Below, one piece after another: positions 6,248 through 12,577 of a DNA stretch of 12,577 nucleotides. The stretch lies in assembly GCF_000272405.2 (NCBI RefSeq), contig NZ_AJZM02000129.1:10790-23366 (forward strand). The letters run 5' to 3'. Below the pieces are notes generated by a model. The model did no database searches. It was not told the DNA's origin and worked only from the letters and a program-made list of their open reading frames with translations. Both the position numbers and the translations under genes were made by a program. Position 1 is the first letter of the stretch. Every line of letters begins with the position of its first letter. This DNA is from Vibrio tasmaniensis 1F-187 (GTDB taxonomy: Bacteria > Pseudomonadota > Gammaproteobacteria > Enterobacterales > Vibrionaceae).

Positions 6248-6275
6248 GTCTCTAGTTAAACTTGTATACTTTCTC
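6222..6275. repeat. Nested inverted repeat upstream of rpoZ
   Basis: The arms are GAGA, AAGTATAC (6227-6234) and AACTAGA (6239-6245) on the left. On the right are TCTAGTT (6251-6257), GTATACTT (6264-6271) and TCTC (6272-6275). The centre is AAGTC. Between the two inner blocks the left spacer is 4 nt (GGTG) and the right 6 nt. All named blocks are exact complements. No T-run follows, so it is not a terminator; it may be an operator pair or an mRNA leader hairpin for rpoZ. Confidence 0.6.
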
Positions 6276-6316
6276 GTCATCAAAAATTTATTAGTTAATT
6301 ACTATTTGGAGTCCTC

Positions 6317-6589
6317 ATGGCACGCGTAACTGTTCAAGACGCTGTTGAAAAAGTTGGCAACCGTTTCGACCTAGTTCTTATTGCGGCTCGCCGCGCACGT
6401 CAAATGCAAACTGGCGGCAAAGATTCACTAGTGCCTGAAGAAAACGATAAGCCAACGGTTATCGCTCTTCGCGAAATCGAAGAAGGTCTTATCACTAAAG
6501 ACGTACTAGATGCTCGTGAGCGTCAAGAGCAACAAGAGCAAGAAGCGGCTGAGCTTGCAGCAGTAAGCAGCATCGCTCACACTCGATAG
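6317..6589 (+). CDS. rpoZ: RNA polymerase omega subunit
   Basis: The small subunit (90 residues, E. coli 91) that clamps the C-terminal part of beta-prime and helps RNA polymerase assembly. It also forms part of one (p)ppGpp site in E. coli, together with beta-prime. The sequence [20 protein letters not shown], the RRARQM helix and [20 protein letters not shown] are nearly identical to E. coli omega. The C-terminal tail REREQ-type region is rich in Gln and Glu, as in the family. The ATG at 6317 follows a good GGAG about 6 nt upstream. spoT starts 59 bp later with no terminator between, so the two form an operon as in E. coli. That pairs a ppGpp-responsive polymerase subunit with the enzyme that makes and degrades ppGpp. 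Confidence 0.97.
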   Translation: MARVTVQDAVEKVGNRFDLVLIAARRARQMQTGGKDSLVPEENDKPTVIALREIEEGLITKDVLDARERQEQQEQEAAELAAVSSIAHTR

Positions 6590-6648
6590 CTCATATTCGC
6601 TGATAGAATCAACGTCATTCGAACTAATTAACCTTCCGGGCCTTTAAT

Positions 6649-8775
6649 TTGTATCTATTCGATAGCCTCAAAGACGTTGCCCAAGAATACCTAACAGAGC
6701 CTCAAGTTGAGGCTCTGCGTCAATCTTATGTGGTAGCGAGAGACGCCCATGAAGGGCAAACCCGTTCAACGGGTGAACCATACATTATCCACCCTGTAGC
6801 TGTTTCAAGAATCCTGGCAGAAATGCGTCTGGATATCGAAACTCTGCAAGCAGCCTTACTCCACGATGTAATTGAAGATACTGAAGTTACAAAAGAGGAG
6901 CTAGAAGCTCAATTCGGCAATACCGTTGCTGAGCTGGTTGATGGTGTATCTAAGCTGGATAAGCTTAAATTTCGTGATCGCAAAGAAGCGCAAGCAGAGA
7001 ACTTCCGTAAGATGGTTCTCGCGATGGTGCAAGACATCCGCGTTATCTTGATCAAATTAGCTGACCGTACTCACAACATGCGTACGCTTGGGGCACTTCG
7101 TCCTGATAAGAAGCGTCGTATTGCTCGTGAAACCCTAGAGATTTATTCTCCGCTAGCTCATCGTCTTGGTATTCATAACATCAAGACAGAACTAGAAGAG
7201 CTGGGCTTCGAAGCCCTTTATCCTAACCGTTATCGCGTCCTGAAAAACGTAGTGAAAGCTGCGCGTGGTAACCGTAAAGAGATGATCCAACGTATCCATA
7301 GCGAAATCGAAGGCCGCCTTGAAGAAGTCGGTTTACCTGCTCGCGTACTTGGTCGTGAAAAGAACCTGTTCTCCATCTATAACAAGATGAAAACCAAAGA
7401 ACAGCGCTTCCACACCATTATGGACATCTACGCTTTCCGCGTGGTGGTTGATACACCAGATACTTGCTATCGCGTACTTGGTCAGGCCCACAGCCTGTAC
7501 AAGCCTCGTCCTGGCCGCATGAAAGACTATATTGCGGTACCGAAAGCCAACGGCTACCAATCTCTGCACACGTCAATGATCGGCCCTCACGGGGTGCCAG
7601 TTGAGGTCCAGATCCGTACTGAAGATATGGAGCAGATGGCAGATAAAGGTGTCGCGGCGCACTGGTCTTACAAAGGCAATGGCTCACGCAGTAGCAACGG
7701 GACAACCGCACAGGTTAAAGCACAACGTTGGATGCAGAGCTTACTTGAGCTGCAACAAAGCGCAGGTAACTCATTCGAATTCATTGAAAACGTTAAATCT
7801 GATCTGTTCCCAGATGAGATCTTCGTATTCACGCCGAAAGGTCGCATTGTCGAACTTCCAGCAGGCGCAACAGCAGTCGATTTTGCTTACGCGGTACATA
7901 CCGACGTCGGCAACATGTGTGTCGGTGCTCGTGTAGACATGAACCCTTACCCACTCAGCAAATCGCTGAAGAATGGCCAAACTATTGAGATCATCAGTGC
8001 TCCGGGCGCACGTCCGAATGCAGCATGGCTCAACTACGTAGTGACCTCACGTGCGCGTACGAAGATCCGTCAGGTCCTGAAAACGATGCGTCGTGAAGAG
8101 TCGATTACCCTTGGCCGTCGCCTACTGAACCATGCACTTGGTGAACACTCTATTGCCGATGTCGGTCAAGAGAATATCGAACATGTATTGTCTGATCTAC
8201 GTCTCGATAACATTGAAGACTTGCTAGCATCGATTGGTCTTGGTGAACTGATGAGTATCGTTATTGCTCGTCGTTTATTGGGCGATGCTGACGAACTGAC
8301 TGAAGTGGCAAACAACAGCGATACACCTAGGAAGAAATTACCTATCCGTGGTGCTGAAGGCCTATTACTGACGTTCGCTAACTGTTGTCACCCGATTCCA
8401 GATGATCACATTATTGCTCATGTATCTCCAGGTCGTGGTCTTGTGGTACACCGAGAAACGTGTCCAAACGTTCGTGGTTACCAGAAAGAACCGGATAAAT
8501 ACATGGCGGTTGAATGGTCTGACGATTACAACCAAGAGTTCACTGCTGAACTCCAGGTCGAATTGCAGAACCATCAAGGTGCACTGGCTGAGTTAACTAA
8601 CGTTATCTCGAAAACAGGCTCGAACATTCACGGTATCTCAACCGAAGAACGTGACGGACGCTTGTACACAGTGACTATCTTGTTGACCACGAAAGATCGT
8701 GTTCATTTAGCGAGTATTATGAAGAAGCTACGTGTGATGCCACACGCGCTCAAAGTAAGACGTCGCAAGAACTAA
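6649..8775 (+). CDS. spoT: Bifunctional (p)ppGpp synthetase/hydrolase SpoT
   Basis: The stringent-response enzyme that degrades (p)ppGpp to GDP or GTP plus pyrophosphate and can also make it. It has 708 residues (E. coli 702). Order of domains: an HD hydrolase, with HPVAV at 48-52, His72-Asp73 in LLHDVIEDT, and DRTHNMRTL at 139-147; a synthetase domain around 235-350 with DIYAFRVVV, RPGRMKDYIA and NGYQSLHT; and a TGS domain beginning EIFVFTPKGR. After these come a cysteine-containing regulatory domain with NCCHPIP and HRETCPN, and a C-terminal ACT domain (ELQVELQNHQGALAEL). The start is TTG at 6649, the same start codon as I know for E. coli spoT, giving MYLFDSL as in E. coli MYLFESL. No good ribosome-binding site precedes it, which fits low or coupled translation. 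It lies 59 bp after rpoZ and is followed by a strong terminator. Confidence 0.97.
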   Translation: MYLFDSLKDVAQEYLTEPQVEALRQSYVVARDAHEGQTRSTGEPYIIHPVAVSRILAEMRLDIETLQAALLHDVIEDTEVTKEELEAQFGNTVAELVDGVSKLDKLKFRDRKEAQAENFRKMVLAMVQDIRVILIKLADRTHNMRTLGALRPDKKRRIARETLEIYSPLAHRLGIHNIKTELEELGFEALYPNRYRVLKNVVKAARGNRKEMIQRIHSEIEGRLEEVGLPARVLGREKNLFSIYNKMKTKEQRFHTIMDIYAFRVVVDTPDTCYRVLGQAHSLYKPRPGRMKDYIAVPKANGYQSLHTSMIGPHGVPVEVQIRTEDMEQMADKGVAAHWSYKGNGSRSSNGTTAQVKAQRWMQSLLELQQSAGNSFEFIENVKSDLFPDEIFVFTPKGRIVELPAGATAVDFAYAVHTDVGNMCVGARVDMNPYPLSKSLKNGQTIEIISAPGARPNAAWLNYVVTSRARTKIRQVLKTMRREESITLGRRLLNHALGEHSIADVGQENIEHVLSDLRLDNIEDLLASIGLGELMSIVIARRLLGDADELTEVANNSDTPRKKLPIRGAEGLLLTFANCCHPIPDDHIIAHVSPGRGLVVHRETCPNVRGYQKEPDKYMAVEWSDDYNQEFTAELQVELQNHQGALAELTNVISKTGSNIHGISTEERDGRLYTVTILLTTKDRVHLASIMKKLRVMPHALKVRRRKN

Positions 8776-8810
8776 CGTTCGAACTTATTGGCAACTTTGC
8801 TAAGAATTGA

Positions 8811-8847
8811 AATCCCCTTAATGCTTTATCGCTTAAGGGGATTTTTT
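8811..8847 (+). terminator. Strong rho-independent terminator after spoT
   Basis: AATCCCCTTAA (8811-8821) pairs perfectly with TTAAGGGGATT (8833-8843) around an 11-nt loop, and the T-run continues to 8847. It separates spoT from recG, so recG should need its own promoter here. Confidence 0.93.
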
Positions 8848-8884
8848 GTGGCTGCGATTCTAGAGTTCCCCTAGTTTCATGCTA

Positions 8885-8913
8885 TTCATGCCTGTACAAA
8901 AATCCAGTAAAAT
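8885..8913 (+). promoter_or_regulatory. Candidate recG promoter with LexA-like box
   Basis: TAAAAT (8908-8913, 5 of 6) lies 17 nt after TTCATG (8885-8890, 3 of 6). Between them, CTGT-N8-CCAG (8892-8907) differs by one base from the LexA core CTGT-N8-ACAG and has an A/T-rich centre; 14 of 20 positions fit the extended consensus. A box inside the spacer would block polymerase. LexA control of recG is not the known E. coli arrangement, so this is a prediction. Confidence 0.45.
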
Positions 8914-8953
8914 GCTTGAATAGATTATCTCTCTTACGTTTATGAGCCTTGTT

Positions 8954-11032
8954 ATGTCACAGCTTTTATCTGCTATCCCTCTCAACTCTTTATCTGGAGT
9001 CGGCGCAAAAGTCGCAGAGAAACTGGAAAAGGTTGGGCTTAACAATGTACAAGACCTGCTATTTCATCTGCCTTTGCGCTATGAAGATAGAACTCGTATC
9101 TATCCCATAGTAAAGCTGCATGCCGGGCTGTGGGCTGCTGTGCAAGGCAAGGTGATGCATGTTGATACCATTTTCGGTAAACGTAAGATGCTTGCAGTAA
9201 AGATCAGCGATGGTAACGGCACCATCACCCTACGCTTTTTCAACTTCACCGCCGGTATGAAGAATAACTTTGCCGAAGGCAAACAAGTGCATGCTTATGG
9301 TGAGATCAAGCGCGGCAATATGGGGCTTGAGATTGTTCACCCTGACTACAAATTCTTTGCTCCTAGGCAACAACCAGATGTTGAAGCAAATCTTACTCCG
9401 GTGTATCCAACCACTGAAGGGCTAAGGCAAGTCACGCTACGTAACCTCACAGACCAAGCTCTAGAGTTAATCGATAAAGCAGCCGTCAATGAGCTGCTAC
9501 CGTCTGGTCTATACGACCACCAAATTACCCTCGCACAAGCACTGCATACCATTCACAGGCCGCCCCCGGGCATTGACCTAGAGCTGTTTGATGAAGGCAA
9601 GCACCCTGCGCAACTGCGCCTAATTATGGAAGAGTTACTGGCTCAAAACCTGTCTATGTTGTCTGTTCGTAGCAAAGGGCAGCAAGACAAGGCAATGCCT
9701 TTTCCTCCAGTAAACACTCTTAAAGATAAGCTACTGGCTCAGCTGCCGTTTTCACCAACCAATGCCCAAGCACGAGTGACCAAAGAGATCGAAGCTGACT
9801 TGGAAAAACCGCACCCTATGATGCGTTTAGTGCAAGGTGATGTGGGCTCTGGTAAAACCTTAGTCGCTGCACTGGCGGCGATTCGCGCATTGGAACACGG
9901 TCAACAAGTAGCACTTATGGCACCAACTGAACTACTCGCAGAACAACACGCGATTAACTTTACCAACTGGTTTGAGGCAATGGGTATTCAAGTTGGATGG
10001 CTAGCAGGTAAGCTCAAAGGCAAAGCTCGTGAAACTGAACTAACACGTATTGCCAGCGGCGAAGCACAAATGGTGGTCGGTACTCATGCGCTATTTCAAG
10101 AGCATGTCGAATTCAAAAACCTTGGCTTAGTGATCATCGATGAGCAGCACCGATTTGGTGTCCACCAGCGATTAGAGCTGCGTGAAAAAGGCGCGAAGCA
10201 AGGTTATTACCCTCACCAACTGGTGATGACCGCGACCCCAATCCCACGAACGTTAGCAATGACGGCCTATGCCGATCTTGAAACTTCTATTATTGATGAG
10301 TTACCACCGGGGCGAACCCCAATTCAAACCGTCGCGATTCCTGATACCAAGCGCGATGACATTGTTGAACGTGTGAAAAATGCGTGTCTCAATGAAGGCA
10401 AACAAGCTTACTGGGTGTGTACGTTGATTGATGAATCGGAAGTACTGGAAGCTCAAGCTGCAGCGGATACGGCAGAAGAGCTGCAACGCAAACTGCCCGA
10501 CGTAAAAATTGGTTTGGTTCATGGCCGAATGAAACCCGCAGAGAAACAAGCGGTGATGCAGGAATTCAAAGAGAACAAACTGCACCTGTTAGTTGCTACA
10601 ACCGTGATTGAAGTCGGTGTGGATGTACCGAATTCGAGCTTAATGATCATCGAGAACCCAGAGCGTCTTGGTCTAGCGCAACTGCACCAACTGCGTGGCC
10701 GTGTTGGCCGTGGTTCGGTCGCAAGCCATTGTGTACTGTTGTACCACTCCCCACTATCTAAAACCGCTCAGAAACGCTTAGGGGTACTTCGTGAAAGTAA
10801 CGATGGCTTTGTGATAGCTCAGCGTGACTTAGAGATCCGTGGCCCCGGTGAGCTACTTGGCACTAAACAAACAGGCTTGGCTGATTTCAAAATTGCCGAC
10901 TTAGTTCGTGACCAACGTTTAATTCCTGAAGTGCAGCGTATCGCGCGTCATATTCACGATAGCTACCCAGACAATGCCAAGGCGATCATCAACCGCTGGC
11001 TGGGTGAACGCGATGTTTACTCTAAGGCTTAA
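8954..11032 (+). CDS. recG: ATP-dependent DNA helicase RecG
   Basis: A branched-DNA translocase that regresses stalled forks and processes Holliday junctions and R-loops. It has 692 residues (E. coli 693) and is near-collinear with E. coli RecG. The N-terminal wedge/OB region contains PLNSLSGVGAKVAEKL, HLPLRYEDRT and RFFNFTAGMKN. The helicase core has Walker A GDVGSGKT (Lys301), APTELLAEQHA, DEQH (396-399), TATPIPRTLAMTAY, GLVHGRMKP and QLRGRVGRG. The C-terminal DLEIRGPGELLGTKQTG wedge-binding region follows. The ATG at 8954 aligns with the E. coli start (MSQLLSAIPL against MKGRLLDAVPL). An in-frame ATG at 8942 would add four residues; neither has a strong ribosome-binding site. In E. coli trmH lies between spoT and recG; here it is absent and a terminator intervenes. 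Confidence 0.97.
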   Translation: MSQLLSAIPLNSLSGVGAKVAEKLEKVGLNNVQDLLFHLPLRYEDRTRIYPIVKLHAGLWAAVQGKVMHVDTIFGKRKMLAVKISDGNGTITLRFFNFTAGMKNNFAEGKQVHAYGEIKRGNMGLEIVHPDYKFFAPRQQPDVEANLTPVYPTTEGLRQVTLRNLTDQALELIDKAAVNELLPSGLYDHQITLAQALHTIHRPPPGIDLELFDEGKHPAQLRLIMEELLAQNLSMLSVRSKGQQDKAMPFPPVNTLKDKLLAQLPFSPTNAQARVTKEIEADLEKPHPMMRLVQGDVGSGKTLVAALAAIRALEHGQQVALMAPTELLAEQHAINFTNWFEAMGIQVGWLAGKLKGKARETELTRIASGEAQMVVGTHALFQEHVEFKNLGLVIIDEQHRFGVHQRLELREKGAKQGYYPHQLVMTATPIPRTLAMTAYADLETSIIDELPPGRTPIQTVAIPDTKRDDIVERVKNACLNEGKQAYWVCTLIDESEVLEAQAAADTAEELQRKLPDVKIGLVHGRMKPAEKQAVMQEFKENKLHLLVATTVIEVGVDVPNSSLMIIENPERLGLAQLHQLRGRVGRGSVASHCVLLYHSPLSKTAQKRLGVLRESNDGFVIAQRDLEIRGPGELLGTKQTGLADFKIADLVRDQRLIPEVQRIARHIHDSYPDNAKAIINRWLGERDVYSKA

Positions 11033-11060
11033 TTAGCAAAACTAACGTCATCCAAAACGT

Positions 11061-11089
11061 AAAAAGGCTTCCCTCAAGGAAGCCTTTTT
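11061..11089. terminator. Bidirectional terminator between recG and envZ
   Basis: AAAAAGGCTTCC and GGAAGCCTTTTT form a perfect 12-bp stem with a 5-nt loop (CTCAA). The T-run is present on both strands because the stem begins with A5 and ends with T5. It lies 28 bp after recG and can also stop the convergent envZ transcript. Confidence 0.92.
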
Positions 11090-11116
11090 AATGTGCGTTA
11101 CTTTCATCAAGCGAGA

Positions 11117-11162
11117 GAGAGATTCCCCGAGAGGGAAGAGTGACCGAGTCGAGGATCTCTTA
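11117..11162. repeat. Imperfect inverted repeat downstream of envZ
   Basis: AGAGATTCCCCGA (11118-11130) pairs with TCGAGGATCTCT (11149-11160) apart from one bulge and one mismatch, around a purine-rich 18-nt centre. There is no T-run. It could be a short dispersed repeat or part of the envZ 3' untranslated region. Copies elsewhere cannot be checked here. Confidence 0.4.
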
Positions 11163-11204
11163 ACTGCTCCCCGAACCCGTCACCATAAAACAGCCCGATG
11201 ATAA

Positions 11205-12500
11205 CTAAGGTTTCACAGGGAAACTGATCTGCGCCTTCAAGCCACCCTCACTGCGGTTATTCACCACCACCGCACCTTGGTGTTGGCTGACAATACGTTT
11301 CACGATCGCTAAACCTAAACCTGTCCCTTCACTACCACGAGCCGTGTCACCACGAGTGAACGGTTCAAACAACTTACCAATTTGGTCTTGTGGAATACCC
11401 GGACCATTATCTTCTACCGTTACCCAAGCCAGTTTGTTATCTGCTGTCATGCCAGTCGATACTTTGACCCAACCATTACCGTAGCGCAGCGCATTTACCA
11501 CCAAATTACTCACCGCACGCTTCATCGCGATCGGGTTACCCAAAGCAGGTTTCATGGTTTCTGGAATATCGGTTTCAATCTGAACCTCATAGCCTCCTTC
11601 AGAGCTAGAGACCTCGCGCGCAATATCATCGACAAATACCGCCTGGAATGAGTCTCGGTCCACAGGCTTTAGGTAATCCATAAACTGACTGATGATCTCA
11701 TTGCACTCTTCAGTATCACTGATGATCCCTTCCGCTAGATAGCTATCTTCTGGCGACATCATCTCAGTCGCCAAGCGAATACGCGTGAGTGGTGTACGCA
11801 GATCATGGCTGATACCCGCCATTAGTAGGGCTCTATCTTCTTCGAGTTCTTGAATGCCTTTCGACATCTGATTAAAGGCTCGAGTTACCGAGCGAATCTC
11901 TTGTGCACCTTGTACTGGTAAGGGCGGTGGAATATCACCTCGCCCAACACCTTGCGCGGCTTTCTCTAGGGCTATCAACGGCCGATTTTGCAAGCGGATA
12001 AACAGCCACCCACCAGCAACAATCAACAACGCCATGATCAGACTGTTACGAAATAGAGGCGCAAAGTCTTCTTCTTGCAGCTCAGACAGGGGAATACGAA
12101 TCAAAGAGTTAGGCAACTGAGCAATGTCCATCCACAACACGTAACTTTCTTTGCCCAAAACCAATCGCACTTCGGTCTCAGAGCCCAACTCTTTGGTCAT
12201 CTCCTCACTCATCAGGTCTATCGCGACCGCATGGTAGTACTCGCCCGACGCTTCACTGTCCTTTGCATGAACCGTAACCCCGAGCTGCTCAAGTACACGC
12301 TGACGCAGTGGCGCATCAATCTCGATATCACTGCCTTGGTCCAATACTAGGTTTAGTTCGTGAGCCAAAATCTTATTAAACTGCTGCAAACTCGGCATCA
12401 ATGCATAATTGAACACCGCGTAATAAGAAAAGATTTGGCTGGCAACCAACAGGGTTAAGAAGAGCACTATCGACTGAGTAAAGGAGCTACGTATGCGCAT
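11205..12500 (-). CDS. envZ: Osmosensor histidine kinase EnvZ
   Basis: An inner-membrane sensor kinase that phosphorylates and dephosphorylates the response regulator OmpR, controlling porin genes. It has 431 residues (E. coli 450). A first membrane segment at about 9-31 and a second at about 150-168 flank a periplasmic loop of roughly 120 residues. A HAMP linker leads to the dimerisation/phosphoacceptor helix [21 protein letters not shown], with the phosphorylated His at 232. The ATPase domain has the N box [10 protein letters not shown], the G1 box DNGPGIP and the G2 box GTGLGLAIV. All catalytic motifs are intact. The ATG at 12500 has AGGT about 6 nt upstream. ompR normally sits directly upstream in the same operon. 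Here the 77 bp before envZ contain no OmpR C-terminus and instead show the end of element B. Confidence 0.95.
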   Translation of the reverse strand: MRIRSSFTQSIVLFLTLLVASQIFSYYAVFNYALMPSLQQFNKILAHELNLVLDQGSDIEIDAPLRQRVLEQLGVTVHAKDSEASGEYYHAVAIDLMSEEMTKELGSETEVRLVLGKESYVLWMDIAQLPNSLIRIPLSELQEEDFAPLFRNSLIMALLIVAGGWLFIRLQNRPLIALEKAAQGVGRGDIPPPLPVQGAQEIRSVTRAFNQMSKGIQELEEDRALLMAGISHDLRTPLTRIRLATEMMSPEDSYLAEGIISDTEECNEIISQFMDYLKPVDRDSFQAVFVDDIAREVSSSEGGYEVQIETDIPETMKPALGNPIAMKRAVSNLVVNALRYGNGWVKVSTGMTADNKLAWVTVEDNGPGIPQDQIGKLFEPFTRGDTARGSEGTGLGLAIVKRIVSQHQGAVVVNNRSEGGLKAQISFPVKP

Positions 12501-12553
12501 AGAAGACCTAAAGTGAGGGATGATAAAGGAATATAGTGGGAACTATAACTGTA

Positions 12554-12577
12554 ATACCAATCACAGTAAGTAAATGA
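12554..12577. mobile_element. End of another element-B copy, cut by the window edge
   Basis: ATACCAATCACAGTAA (12554-12569) is identical over 16 bases to the inverted right end of the 6044-6205 element and continues with similar sequence (GTAAATGA against ATAAGTG). The rest lies outside the window. It starts 53 bp upstream of the envZ start codon. Confidence 0.68.

Noticed and set aside
6068..6283. A 71-codon minus-strand open frame between gmk and rpoZ
   Set aside because: It lies almost wholly in palindromic element B and the inverted repeat; its composition follows the repeat and it has no start signal.
7333..7980. Several long open frames inside spoT on both strands
   Set aside because: They are shadows of the strongly conserved SpoT frame and show no family features.

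Overview
The window looks like a stretch of Vibrio chromosome 1, probably near the origin. The evidence is near-collinear Gmk, RpoZ, SpoT, RecG and EnvZ proteins of gammaproteobacterial type, moderate G+C, a PsiE-type membrane protein, and short intergenic inverted-repeat elements. No rRNA, tRNA, CRISPR array, phage gene or complete insertion sequence was seen. Species cannot be fixed from sequence alone.

Layout. Positions 1-2642 (+) hold the 3' part of a sugar PTS permease (EIICB, glucoside type), then an AlgE-like outer-membrane beta-barrel, closed by a strong terminator. Positions 2732-4671 (-) hold psiE and an NCS2/AzgA-type purine permease. Positions 4672-5413 are a 742-bp divergent regulatory region. 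Positions 5414-8775 (+) carry gmk, rpoZ and spoT, ended by a strong terminator. recG (+) follows with its own promoter and a LexA-like box. A bidirectional terminator separates recG from the convergent envZ (-).

The most interesting part is the leader of the purine permease. Reading the minus strand, a good sigma-70 promoter (5089-5116) is followed by a PurR-like box (5071-5086). Next come two halves of what looks like a purine (guanine-type) riboswitch aptamer. The halves are separated by a 263-bp element with terminal inverted repeats, flanked by TA on both sides. The outer P1 strands still pair across the insertion (9 of 10 positions). GTTTCTAC and GACTA sit exactly 18 nt apart, as in the Bacillus subtilis xpt aptamer. 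The usual L2 and L3 loop sequences are not intact. This suggests a mobile element landed in the P2 arm of a riboswitch and either killed it or replaced its P2 stem. Between this promoter and the gmk promoter lie five GATC (Dam) sites within 83 bp.

A second, unrelated palindromic element (162 bp, 6044-6205) sits between gmk and rpoZ. The same terminal repeat begins again at 12554, just upstream of envZ, where ompR would normally abut. Thus two families of non-coding inverted-repeat elements occupy three regulatory intervals here: purine uptake, the rpoZ-spoT stringent-response operon, and the osmosensor operon.

Functionally, gmk, rpoZ and spoT link guanine nucleotide synthesis, RNA polymerase and (p)ppGpp turnover. 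The divergent permease plausibly supplies purine bases to the same pool. All functional calls rest on recognition of protein families and motifs by eye; no database search was run.
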